Part shown: piece by piece, positions 19,208 through 28,458 of the stretch | How positions within the stretch are numbered: position 1 is the first letter of the stretch | Layout: each line of letters begins with the position of its first letter | Assembly: GCA_937958675.1 (NCBI GenBank) | Contig: CALGND010000038.1 | Span: 1 to 64,000 of the forward strand | Origin: an uncultured Granulosicoccaceae bacterium | Lineage (GTDB): Bacteria > Pseudomonadota > Gammaproteobacteria > Granulosicoccales > Granulosicoccaceae | Direction: 5' to 3' | Length of the DNA stretch: 64,000 bases | Translations under genes and position numbers: made by a program | The notes under the pieces: generated by a model | The model's input: the letters and a program-made list of their open reading frames with translations, nothing else | Databases searched by the model: none | What the model was told of the DNA's origin: nothing

Positions 19208-20293
19208 TTAAGCATTGCCAAGGGCTGCAATAACGGCATCGCCCATCTCAACTGTGCCGACGACTGTCTCATTTGCTTGACCACTTGCGATATCGCGGCA
19301 GCGAGTACCACCACTGATAACCGCACTGACCGCCTTATCTATTGCATCAGCGGCAGCGGCCTCTTTAAGGGTATAACGCAACATCATCGACAATGACAAA
19401 ATGGTAGCCAAAGGATTTGCCACGCCTTGCCCAGCAATGTCAGGTGCCGACCCATGAACAGGTTCGTATAGACCTTTACCATTTTTATCTAACGATGCCG
19501 AAGGCAACATACCAATAGAGCCGGTTAGCATTGCCGCAGCATCCGATAAAATATCACCAAATAAATTACTGGTTACGATCACATCAAATTGTTTGGGTTC
19601 GCGCACCAACTGCATAGCAGCGTTATCCACATACATATGGCTTAGCTCGATATCAGGGTAATCTTTCGATACTTCGATAACCACAGCTCGCCACAGCTCC
19701 GACACTTCAAGCACATTCGCTTTATCAACAGAGCACAAACGCTTGTTGCGAGATCGAGCAATCTCAAAACCACTTCTGGCGATTCGTTCGATTTCATCTT
19801 CGTTGTACACCATAGTATTAAACGACATGCGTTTACCATCCACTGTCTCTTCACCACGGGGTTGACCAAAATAAATCCCGCCAGTAAGTTCACGAAGAAT
19901 CATCAGATCCAAACCCGCTACCAATTCGCTTTTAAGCGATGACGCTGATGCAAGCTCAGGGAAAAGCATTGCGGGGCGTAAATTCGAAAACAAATCTAGC
20001 TCAGAGCGCAAACGCAACAAACCCCGCTCTGGTCGTAATTCGCGCGGAGCAGTGTCGTACTGTGGCCCGCCAATAGAACCCATTAGAATGGCGTCAGCTT
20101 CTCTGCACGCCGCTAGCGCAGTCTCAGTAAGCGGCTTGCCATCGATATCGTAAGACGCGCCACCAAATGCGTGAGTATCCACTTCGATGCCTAACTTATG
20201 TGATTGGTTTACAACATCAAGTACACGACTGGCCTCGTTCATTATTTCAGGGCCGATACCGTCACCAGGTAACACTACGATTTTTTTTGTCAT
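19208..20293 (-). CDS. leuB: 3-Isopropylmalate dehydrogenase LeuB
   Basis: LeuB oxidatively decarboxylates 3-isopropylmalate with NAD+, the third step of leucine synthesis. The 361-residue protein starts [17 protein letters not shown] at ATG 20293; the upstream extension to 20323 lacks family similarity. Substrate-binding RxxxxRxxR residues are in [13 protein letters not shown]; the metal/NAD region has [25 protein letters not shown] and [18 protein letters not shown] (each given in part: [17 protein letters not shown]). A GST gene and an A/T-rich 96-base gap separate it from leuD. Confidence 0.97.
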   Translation of the reverse strand: MTKKIVVLPGDGIGPEIMNEASRVLDVVNQSHKLGIEVDTHAFGGASYDIDGKPLTETALAACREADAILMGSIGGPQYDTAPRELRPERGLLRLRSELDLFSNLRPAMLFPELASASSLKSELVAGLDLMILRELTGGIYFGQPRGEETVDGKRMSFNTMVYNEDEIERIARSGFEIARSRNKRLCSVDKANVLEVSELWRAVVIEVSKDYPDIELSHMYVDNAAMQLVREPKQFDVIVTSNLFGDILSDAAAMLTGSIGMLPSASLDKNGKGLYEPVHGSAPDIAGQGVANPLATILSLSMMLRYTLKEAAAADAIDKAVSAVISGGTRCRDIASGQANETVVGTVEMGDAVIAALGNA

Positions 20294-20389
20294 GGGAGCA
20301 CCAGTACTGGCAATTACCAGCAAACAATTGAATTAAAAATAAAAAAACAATGAGTTAAAAATCTACAACATAATAAAAACTAAATCGAA

Positions 20390-21028
20390 CTAAACTTCGG
20401 CCGAGTCTATGACTTCGGCTTCATGTTGAGCATCCTCATACCATTGCAACATTGGCTTATCAGCTAGCACATCGTCGGCATAGCGCTGCGTAGTTTTTGG
20501 CAGCTTTATTCCGTAGGTTCTAAAACGCGATGCCACAGGTGCGAACATCGCATCAGCAACGCTGTATCTACCAAACAACCACGGCCCACCACTCACTCTC
20601 AAGGCATCATCCCAAAGTTGGATAATACGATTGATATCCATCTTGCTTGCATTGTCGGGCTCGAAACCATCAACCACTCGCCGGCAGTTCATTGGCATGC
20701 TTGATCTCAAGTCATCAAAACCACTGTGCATTTCAGCACTCATTGCACGTGCACGTGCTCGTTGTTGAGCATCATCAGGCCACAGGCGTTTATTGGGATG
20801 CTTGTCAGCAATATACTCACAAATCGCAAACGAATCCCAGAGCACTAGGCGATCGTCATAGAGCACCGGCACTTTTCGCGCCGGGCATAAGTCCTCAATC
20901 ATCTGCTCACCTTCAAAGGTAAACAGTGGGATACGCACTTCGTCGAATCGTATATGCCCATGACGCAGCAGGATCCACGGACGTAACGACCATGAAGAAT
21001 AATTTTTATTGCCAATAACTAAGCGCAT
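20390..21028 (-). CDS. Glutathione S-transferase family protein
   Basis: A 212-residue GST-fold protein. The thioredoxin-like N-domain opens MRLVIGNKNYSSWSLRPW, with SSWS at the position of the glutathione-activating Ser, and continues with the cis-Pro region KVPVLYDD and the WDSFAICEY motif (family ESxAI region). The C-domain is helical with YSVADAMFAPVASRF. ATG 21028 was chosen over GTG 21031. It lies 15 bases after leuD and before leuB, so it is co-transcribed with leucine genes, although no role in that pathway is known. Substrate unknown; detoxification or isomerase roles are possible. Confidence 0.88.
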   Translation of the reverse strand: MRLVIGNKNYSSWSLRPWILLRHGHIRFDEVRIPLFTFEGEQMIEDLCPARKVPVLYDDRLVLWDSFAICEYIADKHPNKRLWPDDAQQRARARAMSAEMHSGFDDLRSSMPMNCRRVVDGFEPDNASKMDINRIIQLWDDALRVSGGPWLFGRYSVADAMFAPVASRFRTYGIKLPKTTQRYADDVLADKPMLQWYEDAQHEAEVIDSAEV

Positions 21029-21043
21029 CACAAAAGTGTATTG

Positions 21044-21691
21044 CTATGTAACGCCGTTAAACAACCACGGAGCAGCTTCTTTGCGTTTTGCTTCGTATTG
21101 TTTGATTAGATCTTCGTTCTGCAAGGTCAAACCAATATCGTCTAAACCATTTAACAAACAATGCTTACGGAACTGATCAACCTCAAATGCGTAACTCTCG
21201 CCATCTGGCGCAGTCACTTGTTGCTTTTCTAAATCGACTTTAAGCTGATAACCTTCATTGGCCTCACAGGCCGCCGCAAGCTTATCAATAATTGATTTTT
21301 CAAGTACCAGCGGCAACAAACCACTCTTAAATGAATTATTGTTAAAGATATCTGCAAACGATGGCGCAATCACACAGCGAAACCCAAAACCGTCCAAAGC
21401 CCAAACCGCGTGCTCACGCGACGAACCACAACCAAAATTTTCGCCCGCCAATAAAATACTGGCTTGTTGATAGCGCGGCAGGTTCAGAACAAATTCAGGA
21501 TTCGGCTGGCGAGTTGAATTATCTTGGCCAGGAAAACCTGCATCAAGGTAACGCCATTCATCAAATAAGTTCACACCAAAACCGGTGCGCTTGATTGATT
21601 TTAAAAACTGCTTAGGAATAATTGCATCAGTATCAATGTTCGAGCGCAGTAGTGGCGCAACAACACCTTCTAAAATAGTAAATGCTTGCAT
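21044..21691 (-). CDS. leuD: 3-Isopropylmalate dehydratase small subunit LeuD
   Basis: LeuD is the swivelling small subunit of isopropylmalate isomerase, which interconverts 2- and 3-isopropylmalate with LeuC. The 215-residue protein shows [14 protein letters not shown] at the start, [15 protein letters not shown] in the middle, and [19 protein letters not shown], all active-site motifs of the family. ATG 21691 overlaps the leuC stop (TGATG), so translation is coupled to leuC. Confidence 0.97.
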   Translation of the reverse strand: MQAFTILEGVVAPLLRSNIDTDAIIPKQFLKSIKRTGFGVNLFDEWRYLDAGFPGQDNSTRQPNPEFVLNLPRYQQASILLAGENFGCGSSREHAVWALDGFGFRCVIAPSFADIFNNNSFKSGLLPLVLEKSIIDKLAAACEANEGYQLKVDLEKQQVTAPDGESYAFEVDQFRKHCLLNGLDDIGLTLQNEDLIKQYEAKRKEAAPWLFNGVT

Positions 21692-23106
21692 CAGAAGCTC
21701 CTCACATCAACAAAGTGGCCTGCAATGGCAGCCGCTGCAGCCATTGCTGGGCTAACCAAATGAGTTCGGCCACCCTGGCCTTGTCTGCCTTCAAAGTTAC
21801 GATTTGATGTAGACGCGCAGCGCTCACCCGACTCTAACTTGTCAGCATTCATCGCTAAACACATAGAGCACCCTGGCTCGCGCCATTCAAAACCGGCATT
21901 GGAAAAAATGCTATCCAGGCCTTCTTCCTCAGCCAGTTTTTTAACTAAACCTGAACCTGGAACAACCAAGGCTAGTTTTACATTGTCGGCTATTTTGCGA
22001 TCCTTGATAACGGCAGCAGCGGCTCGCAGATCCTCGATACGTGAGTTAGTACAAGAGCCTATAAACACTTTATCAATCTTGATATCGGCAATAGCGGTGC
22101 CTGGTTTCAAATCCATATAGTGCAGTGCACGACGCATTCCTTCAGCTTTTATTTCGTTAGTTTCAACTGTTGGGTCTGGCACAACACCTGCGACGCCTGC
22201 CACCATCTCAGGCGATGTACCCCAAGAGACCTGCGGCATGATGTCAGCTGCATTGATGTGCACAACCTTATCGAACTTAGCGCCATCATCGCTTACTAAG
22301 TCACGCCAAGCTGCAATCGCCGCATCCCATTGATCAGCAGATGGCGAAAACGGGCGAGCCTTAACGTAGTCAATTGTAGTTTGGTCAACAGCAATCATAC
22401 CGGCGCGTGCGCCTGCTTCAATTGCCATATTACATACCGTCATGCGCCCTTCCATCGATAGAGCACGAATAGCATCTCCACCAAATTCAATCGCGCTGCC
22501 GTTTCCACCAGCGGTACCGATATGGCCAATAATCGCCAGTACGATGTCTTTAGCCGTGACTCCAGGGCCCACTTCGCCATCCACACTAACTAACATGTTG
22601 CGAGACTTTTTTTGCAACAAACACTGAGTGGCCATTACGTGTTCGACTTCAGAGGTGCCTATACCAAAAGCCAAGGCACCAAATGCACCATGAGTAGACG
22701 TATGCGAATCTCCACAAACAACAGTCATACCGGGCAGTGTTGCACCTTGCTCAGGGCCAATGACATGCACGATACCCTGGCGATGATCATTCATTTTGAA
22801 CTCAACAATACCGTGGGCATCGCAGTTAGCATCCAAGGTATCCACCTGAAGCTTTGATACGGGATCTTCAATGCCTGCATCACGTGCGGTCGTGGGTACA
22901 TTGTGATCGGCAACGGCCAGCATGGAATCGGTACGCCAAGGCTTACGCCCGGCAATCTGCAGCCCTTCAAACGCTTGGGGAGATGTCACTTCATGCACGA
23001 GATGCCGATCGATATAAAGCAACACGGTGCCATCATCTTGTTGATGCACCTGATGGGCATCCCAAACCTTGTCATATAGAGTCTTTGTTAGATTCGTTGC
23101 GGACAT
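21691..23106 (-). CDS. leuC: 3-Isopropylmalate dehydratase large subunit LeuC
   Basis: LeuC is the [4Fe-4S] catalytic subunit of isopropylmalate isomerase. The 471-residue product from ATG 23106 ([18 protein letters not shown]) has [30 protein letters not shown], and cluster cysteines in IGSCTNSR and in [12 protein letters not shown] good ribosome-binding site (AGAGGTGA) precedes the start. It is divergent from a LysR regulator 117 bases away; the palindrome between them is a likely control point for leuC-leuD and perhaps leuB. Confidence 0.97.
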   Translation of the reverse strand: MSATNLTKTLYDKVWDAHQVHQQDDGTVLLYIDRHLVHEVTSPQAFEGLQIAGRKPWRTDSMLAVADHNVPTTARDAGIEDPVSKLQVDTLDANCDAHGIVEFKMNDHRQGIVHVIGPEQGATLPGMTVVCGDSHTSTHGAFGALAFGIGTSEVEHVMATQCLLQKKSRNMLVSVDGEVGPGVTAKDIVLAIIGHIGTAGGNGSAIEFGGDAIRALSMEGRMTVCNMAIEAGARAGMIAVDQTTIDYVKARPFSPSADQWDAAIAAWRDLVSDDGAKFDKVVHINAADIMPQVSWGTSPEMVAGVAGVVPDPTVETNEIKAEGMRRALHYMDLKPGTAIADIKIDKVFIGSCTNSRIEDLRAAAAVIKDRKIADNVKLALVVPGSGLVKKLAEEEGLDSIFSNAGFEWREPGCSMCLAMNADKLESGERCASTSNRNFEGRQGQGGRTHLVSPAMAAAAAIAGHFVDVRSF

Positions 23107-23187
23107 AGCTTCACCTCTAAAATTCAATAAGCACTACTAAGAGTACGGTTATTACACAAATAACTCAAATTCATATTATTTATATTG

Positions 23188-23208
23188 TATATTCCTAAAT
23201 GGAATATA
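23188..23208. promoter_or_regulatory. Palindromic LysR-type operator between leuC and the LysR gene
   Basis: TATATTCC and GGAATATA are perfect 8-bp inverted arms around TAAAT. The inner part fits the LysR box pattern T-N11-A (23192-23204). It sits 15 bases before the LysR start and 82 bases before leuC, suited to autoregulation and control of leuC. Assignment to this LysR protein is inference from position and symmetry. Confidence 0.65.
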
Positions 23209-23223
23209 AGAGAAACCCCTGCT

Positions 23224-24102
23224 ATGGATGTTGCCGCCCTACAAGCGTTTGTCGCTGTTGCCGAGACTGGCTCGTTTTCGCTAGCCGCTGAGAGGCTTTT
23301 CATCACTCAACCCGCCACTAGCAAGCGCATCGCAGCGCTTGAGGCAGAACTTGACGTGGCGTTGTTTGACCGCCTTGCTAGGCAGGTCCATTTGACAGAA
23401 GCCGGCACCACTTTGCTACACAGCGCTCGCCGAATATTGTCAGATTTGGCTACCAGCCGTGAAGAGATAAAATCACTGGGCAACAAAGTGGCTGGCAAGC
23501 TGCGCCTTGGTACTAGTCATCACATCGGTATTCATCGATTACCGCCAATTTTAAAAGCCTTCACTCAGCAGCATAAGCAAGTCGAGTTAGATTTAAAATT
23601 CATGGATTCTGAACTAGCTTGCGATGAAGTCGCCAGCGGCGCGCTTGAGCTAGCAGTAGTAACCTTACCGACAAAGCCCGATGCAAAGTTACACACTCAA
23701 TTAGTTTGGCCAGACCCACTAGCCATCGTTTGCGCAACTGATCATGCGCTCGCAGGACAGTCAGTGACGACTGACGCTTTGGCCGCACACGCCGCCGTGC
23801 TACCAGCACCCGGCACGATTACTAGAGATGTCTTATTTGAGGCCTTATCAAAATCACAAGTGACTGTAGATACAACACTTGAAACCAACTACCTAGAAAC
23901 AATAAAGATGATGGTATCCGTGGGACTAGGCTGGAGTGCTTTGCCCACCAGTATGGTGGATAGTTCCATCAAAACAATTAACGTAAAAGGGCTCACGGTC
24001 GAACGGCAACTAGGGTTTGTTCATCTAAAGACTCGCACATTAAGCAGAGCGGCTAATGCCTTTTTGGACGTGCTTAATACAGTATCAGCGCCCCAAAGCT
24101 GA
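23224..24102 (+). CDS. LysR-family transcriptional regulator, likely of leuCD
   Basis: A 292-residue LysR-type regulator. The N-terminal winged helix-turn-helix begins MDVAALQAFVAVAETGSF and contains LAAERLFITQPATSKRIAALE (key residues AERL, QPATSKRI). The rest is the periplasmic-binding-like effector domain (KLRLGTSHHIGIHRLPPILK, then substrate cleft). ATG 23224 is the conserved start; an upstream in-frame codon at 23185 would run through the operator. Pseudomonas also has a LysR gene divergent from leuC, so it probably senses a leucine-pathway metabolite; that effector is inferred, not known. Confidence 0.93.
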   Translation: MDVAALQAFVAVAETGSFSLAAERLFITQPATSKRIAALEAELDVALFDRLARQVHLTEAGTTLLHSARRILSDLATSREEIKSLGNKVAGKLRLGTSHHIGIHRLPPILKAFTQQHKQVELDLKFMDSELACDEVASGALELAVVTLPTKPDAKLHTQLVWPDPLAIVCATDHALAGQSVTTDALAAHAAVLPAPGTITRDVLFEALSKSQVTVDTTLETNYLETIKMMVSVGLGWSALPTSMVDSSIKTINVKGLTVERQLGFVHLKTRTLSRAANAFLDVLNTVSAPQS

Positions 24103-24257
24103 GTGGACAATCCATATTCACTGTTGCTGCGTATAATTTAAAGACACTAATCGTTTACTGTTACTATCAGTGTTAATGCTCGATGTTTGTAATTTAAAAG
24201 CCTAGCTTGCGCTTACGAATCTCAAGAAGCGTACGTTATAAAGGAATTCAAGTTGAT

Positions 24258-24710
24258 ATGAATAAATTTAAGGTACTCACATTTATTTTTGCCATATTTG
24301 CCACTGTGTCAGCATGCAGCAGTAGCTCGTCTACGTCAGTAACTGAAGTGCCAGGAGGCACTCTCCGTGCGCTCTCATGCGATGGTGTCAGGACATGGGA
24401 TTTTGGCGCAAGTGATGTTTTACAGAACGCAACCTCGTTGATTTCCGAGCCGCCACCCTCCGTTGGAGAATTAGGCGCTACAGAGTTTCCCTGCACAGTG
24501 TTCTGGGAATTTAGTCCTAGCTTCAATTGCTCGCTTGCATTCACCTATGAAAACTACATCAGCACGTTTGAACTAGAAGATCAAATACAAACAGTAGGCA
24601 CGTCCGGCGACAACTTGGTTGTAGTGGCGACTGATGCGAGCCGCGTTACAGGTGTACCGGCAAACATTAGCGCAGTCGACTTAGCTAATTTACCTGATTG
24701 CGATATATAA
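24258..24710 (+). CDS. Small putative lipoprotein
   Basis: A 150-residue protein that I do not recognise. The start at ATG 24258 opens a type II signal peptide (MNKFKVLTFIFAIFATVSAC) whose lipobox VSAC places a lipidated Cys at residue 20, followed by a Ser-rich linker. The mature part has Cys at ~40, 75, 84 and 148 that could form two disulfides, plus several Asp/Glu and aromatic residues. Asn at +3 or Asp at +2 is absent (Ser at +2), so outer-membrane sorting is expected. It is convergent with the DUF3127 gene; a GC-rich repeat lies between them. Confidence 0.65.
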   Translation: MNKFKVLTFIFAIFATVSACSSSSSTSVTEVPGGTLRALSCDGVRTWDFGASDVLQNATSLISEPPPSVGELGATEFPCTVFWEFSPSFNCSLAFTYENYISTFELEDQIQTVGTSGDNLVVVATDASRVTGVPANISAVDLANLPDCDI

Positions 24711-24740
24711 ATTCTCGCACGCTTAGCCGCGCGACAAACT

Positions 24741-24775
24741 GATCCCCGCCTTTGCGGGGAAGGTGCGGGGATGAC
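24741..24775. repeat. GC-rich palindromic intergenic repeat (copy 1)
   Basis: TCCCCGC and GCGGGGA form a perfect 7-bp stem with a CTTT loop, and an outer ATCCCCGC can pair instead with GCGGGGAT at 24765-24772. Read on the minus strand the element begins GTCATCCCCGC, the same beginning as the element at 33572. It sits between convergent genes and may help end transcription. Confidence 0.7.
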
Positions 24776-24777
24776 AG

Positions 24778-25140
24778 TCAGAACGGTATATCATCATCAA
24801 AATCAGCAGTATCTGTTGCCGTGGCTGCAGGCATTTCTTTTTGTCCACCACCACTGCCTGAACCACTGCTGCCATCAGCCTTGGCAACACGCCAAGCATT
24901 CAGGTTTGTAAAGTAACGTTCGTTCCATTCACGGCCACGCAAATCAAAATCTACAACAATTTCATCGCCTTCTGAGTAGTCATCTATTAACGCGCACTTA
25001 TCCTGCGTTAGCTGGAATTTGATGAATTCTGGAAACTTACCCTCTACCAGCTCAATAACAAATTCGCGCGCTGAGAATTTTTCCGTCTTTTGTTCAGTGG
25101 GGAAAATTTTATGTAGTTTGCCTTCAGCTTTATATGCCAT
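24778..25140 (-). CDS. DUF3127 protein with SSB-like C-terminal tip
   Basis: A 120-residue protein. Residues 1-90 match the DUF3127 family (MAYKAEGKLHKIFPTEQKTE, FSAREFVIELVEGKFPEFIKFQ in part, DLRGREWNERYF), predicted to be OB-fold-like. Residues ~91-112 are a Gly/Ser/Ala linker. The last eight, DFDDDIPF, are identical in form to the acidic tip of single-stranded DNA-binding protein SSB, which recruits repair and replication enzymes. The whole architecture (OB-like domain, flexible linker, DDDIPF) is that of SSB. A ssDNA or RNA binding role is inference. It lies 11 bases after aroC on the same strand. Confidence 0.8.
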   Translation of the reverse strand: MAYKAEGKLHKIFPTEQKTEKFSAREFVIELVEGKFPEFIKFQLTQDKCALIDDYSEGDEIVVDFDLRGREWNERYFTNLNAWRVAKADGSSGSGSGGGQKEMPAATATDTADFDDDIPF

Positions 25141-25151
25141 AACGATTTTGT

Positions 25152-26261
25152 CTATTCTTTGCCGGGTGGAATAATCGGTGCGCTGGATTGCACACCACTA
25201 TTTTGCGCTCGGTGACGCAATGCATGATCGAGCAAGGTAATCGCCAACATAGCTTCGGCGATTGGTGTGGCTCGTATACCAACACATGGGTCGTGCCGTC
25301 CTGTAGTGATAACTTCGATTTCTTCGCCTTCCATATTGACACTGCGGCCTGGCAAGCGAAGGCTTGATGTGGGTTTCATTGCAATTGATGCGCGTATCGT
25401 TTGGCCGCTTGAAATGCCACCAAGCACACCGCCCGCCTGGTTACTTAAAAACCCGTCTTTGGTGATTTCGTCGCGATGCTCACTGCCGCGCTGGCTAATA
25501 GCATCAAAGCCTGCACCGATCTCTACACCTTTCACTGCATTGATACTCATCAACGCATGCGCGATGTCAGCATCTAAGCGATCAAATATGGGTTCGCCTA
25601 AACCAACAGGAATACCCGTCGCTTCTACGGTGACTCTTGCACCGATTGAGTCACCATCTTTGCTTAGCTTCTGCATAAAGGTTTCTAGTTCGGGCACTTG
25701 ATCAGCATTGGGCCAAAAGAACGCATTGCGCTCCACCTCTTCCCAATCAAATTTCGTAGTATCAAGTTTTATCGGCCCAAGCTGAGACAAATAGCCTCGC
25801 ACCTGAAAACCTGCAAATAAGTTAGCCAGTGCCTTTTTAGCGATACCACCAGCAGCAACCCGCATAGCAGTTTCGCGAGCAGAAGAACGGCCGCCGCCGC
25901 GATAATCACGATGTGCGTATTTTTGCTCGTAAGTGTAATCAGCGTGAGCTGGGCGAAACTGCGATTTAATTTTATCGTAGTCGCGACTGCGCTGATCAGT
26001 ATTGCGGATGATCATGCCAATCGATGTGCCGGTGGTTTTGCCTTCAAATACACCTGACAAGATTTCTACCAAGTCGTCTTCGCGGCGCTGAGTGGTATAG
26101 CGCGACTGACCAGGCTTACGACGGTCAAGGTCGCGCTGCAAATCTTCGACGTTTATCTCAATACCCGGTGGGCAACCATCAACCACACAGCCAATAGCAG
26201 GGCCATGGCTTTCGCCAAACCCGCTGATCGAGAACAATTTACCAAAGGTATTTCCTGACAT
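25152..26261 (-). CDS. aroC: Chorismate synthase AroC
   Basis: AroC makes chorismate from EPSP using reduced FMN, the last step of the shikimate pathway to aromatic amino acids and folate. The 369-residue protein has [16 protein letters not shown] near the start, then [29 protein letters not shown] and the C-terminal [17 protein letters not shown], the family signatures. It lies 24 bases downstream of relA and upstream of the DUF3127 gene, suggesting one transcript. Confidence 0.97.
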   Translation of the reverse strand: MSGNTFGKLFSISGFGESHGPAIGCVVDGCPPGIEINVEDLQRDLDRRKPGQSRYTTQRREDDLVEILSGVFEGKTTGTSIGMIIRNTDQRSRDYDKIKSQFRPAHADYTYEQKYAHRDYRGGGRSSARETAMRVAAGGIAKKALANLFAGFQVRGYLSQLGPIKLDTTKFDWEEVERNAFFWPNADQVPELETFMQKLSKDGDSIGARVTVEATGIPVGLGEPIFDRLDADIAHALMSINAVKGVEIGAGFDAISQRGSEHRDEITKDGFLSNQAGGVLGGISSGQTIRASIAMKPTSSLRLPGRSVNMEGEEIEVITTGRHDPCVGIRATPIAEAMLAITLLDHALRHRAQNSGVQSSAPIIPPGKE

Positions 26262-26285
26262 TCGAGCATTATAACCCGATAGGAC

Positions 26286-28445
26286 TTAGATAACGCGCTC
26301 AACCGAGTGCACATTTCGCAGTTGCCTCAATTTATCCATCAGAGGTATCAGATCGGCCATTTTTGAGATCTGCAGACCAATCTTCATGGTTGCCAACTGC
26401 TCATCGGGATCGGACAAGGTTTGCATTGAAACCACATCTACACGAAAGTTTGCCACTGTGGTTGATACATCTCTAAGCAAGCCAACACGGTCAAAGGCAT
26501 CAAGCTGTATTTCAACACGATATTCGCCGGTGGTATCAGATCCCCACTCGACATCGATCAAGCGCTCACGTTCTTCTTCGCGCAGGTTGAGAATATTCTT
26601 ACAATCAGCTCGGTGTATAGACACACCTTTACCACGGGTTATAAAACCAACGATTGCATCGTGTGGCACAGGTTTGCAACACACTGCCATTTGAGTTAGC
26701 AAGTTACCAACGCCGCGCACGCTAACTGAACCTTTAACCGGTTTCTGCACACGTTTATCATTAACAACCAACCGCTCGGCTGGTTCGGTTAAATGATCTA
26801 TCGCACCAGCAATCTGTGCGCCGCTAATTTCGTTACGACCAACACTGGCGTAAAAATCTACCGGCTTTTCTACTTTCAATTTGCGCGAGAGCATTTCTAT
26901 CGAAACAGAACTGGCCTTTAAACGTTTCAGCTCTCTATCGACAATCTGCCGCCCATCAGCAACATGTTGATCGTGATCTTGCGTATTAAACCAGGCGCGT
27001 ACTTTTCCACGCGCTCGGCTGCTAACCAGATACCCCAACGATTTATTTAACCAATCTCGGCTGGGCGCAGCTTCGCGCGTCGTTAACACTTCGATTTGAT
27101 CACCATTGCGCAAGGCGTAAGTTAACGGCACGATGCTACCATTCACTTTTGCCCCTCGGCAACGATGACCAACTTCAGAATGCACATGATAAGCGAAGTC
27201 GAGTGGAGTGGAACCCGACACTAGATCAACGACTTCCCCCTTTGGCGTAAACACGTAAACACGAGCCTCATCAATGTGCTGAGCAAAGTCCTCAACTAAC
27301 TGCTCATCATTGCCTTCAAGCAACTGTTTGAGTGAATTAATACTACGTTGTATTGATGCATCCCCACTACCACCTTCCTTGTACGCCCAATGGGCAGCCA
27401 CGCCGTTTTCAGCATCATCATTCATGGTATGAGTGCGTATTTGTACCTCTACCGCTTTGCCCTGGGGCCCGATAACGGCGGTATGCAATGATTGATAACC
27501 ATTAGCTTTAGGTTTAGCGATGTAATCATCGAACTCTCGTGATATTGGCTGCCAAAGACTATGCACTACACCGAGTACGCCATAACACTGCTGCACGTTA
27601 TCAACCAACACTCGCACAGCACGAACATCAAACAAATCATCAAACTCAATGCGTTTAGCACGCATTTTTTTCCATATGCTGTAGATGTGCTTTGGCCTAC
27701 CCAGTACATCAGCATCAGCTAATTGACTATTACCCAACTGGACGACTAGCTCAGCAACAAAATCTTTTACATAGTTTTCGCGATCTTTACGATTTTCTTC
27801 TAAGGCTTTAGCGATGCGCTTATACGCTTGTGGCTCAACTATCCGAAACGCGACATCTTCAAGCTCCCATTTTAACTGGCCTAAACCCAAACGGTTTGCT
27901 AGTGGAGCAAATATGGTGAGTGTCTCTTCGGCTACTAACCTGTTATCTACATTAGCGTCACTTGCAGCTAGCGCATAAAGCCTTTGCGTACGGAAGGCAA
28001 GCTTAACTAACATCACGCGCATATCATTGACCATAGCTAATACCATGCGGCGTAACAATTCTGTTTTATCTTGCGTACCCAGATGCCCCGTTACCTGCAC
28101 ATCGGTCATCGATAGCTCATTTAACCAACGCACTTCCTGCGTTAACTTGGCAATCTCATCGCCAAATTTCAGGCGCACTTCTTCTATCGACATTTGTTCT
28201 GCCAAGACTTTACTACCAAGCAACGCTGCGCTGAGAGTGGCAGCATCCGCGCGCATGCCTTTCAGCTGAGCGGCAACATAGAGAGAATCAGGGTAATAAG
28301 TAGGGATGTGCCTTGCGCGCCAGTAACACGTAATAGCATCGCGCAGCACAACGCTTTGTTCAGGCGCTAAACCTCTACAAAGATGGGCGGCTGATAACTC
28401 CTCGGTTGCGAAGTCAGCCGTATCTGCGCTAAAAACATGTCTCAC
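26286..28445 (-). CDS. relA: RelA: (p)ppGpp synthetase with inactive hydrolase domain
   Basis: RelA makes (p)ppGpp on ribosomes stalled by uncharged tRNA. The N-terminal HD domain lacks the catalytic HD pair (SAALLGSKVL where SpoT/Rel have an HD), so no hydrolysis is expected. The synthetase has GRPKHIYSIWKKM, IEFDDLFDVRAVRV, GYQSLHTAV and EVQIRT; EFDD is the RelA-type acidic motif, unlike RxKD of bifunctional enzymes. TGS (VYVFTPKGEVVDL) and C-terminal ACT domains follow. There is no ATG near the start: GTG 28445 (719 residues) is preferred, while TTG 28478 would overlap ybbP. Confidence 0.95.
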   Translation of the reverse strand: MRHVFSADTADFATEELSAAHLCRGLAPEQSVVLRDAITCYWRARHIPTYYPDSLYVAAQLKGMRADAATLSAALLGSKVLAEQMSIEEVRLKFGDEIAKLTQEVRWLNELSMTDVQVTGHLGTQDKTELLRRMVLAMVNDMRVMLVKLAFRTQRLYALAASDANVDNRLVAEETLTIFAPLANRLGLGQLKWELEDVAFRIVEPQAYKRIAKALEENRKDRENYVKDFVAELVVQLGNSQLADADVLGRPKHIYSIWKKMRAKRIEFDDLFDVRAVRVLVDNVQQCYGVLGVVHSLWQPISREFDDYIAKPKANGYQSLHTAVIGPQGKAVEVQIRTHTMNDDAENGVAAHWAYKEGGSGDASIQRSINSLKQLLEGNDEQLVEDFAQHIDEARVYVFTPKGEVVDLVSGSTPLDFAYHVHSEVGHRCRGAKVNGSIVPLTYALRNGDQIEVLTTREAAPSRDWLNKSLGYLVSSRARGKVRAWFNTQDHDQHVADGRQIVDRELKRLKASSVSIEMLSRKLKVEKPVDFYASVGRNEISGAQIAGAIDHLTEPAERLVVNDKRVQKPVKGSVSVRGVGNLLTQMAVCCKPVPHDAIVGFITRGKGVSIHRADCKNILNLREEERERLIDVEWGSDTTGEYRVEIQLDAFDRVGLLRDVSTTVANFRVDVVSMQTLSDPDEQLATMKIGLQISKMADLIPLMDKLRQLRNVHSVERVI

Positions 28446-28458
28446 AGCATTCGATCGT

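Noticed and set aside
26286-28445. Bifunctional Rel/SpoT with ppGpp hydrolase activity
   Set aside because: The hydrolase HD pair is missing and the synthetase carries the RelA-type EFDD motif.
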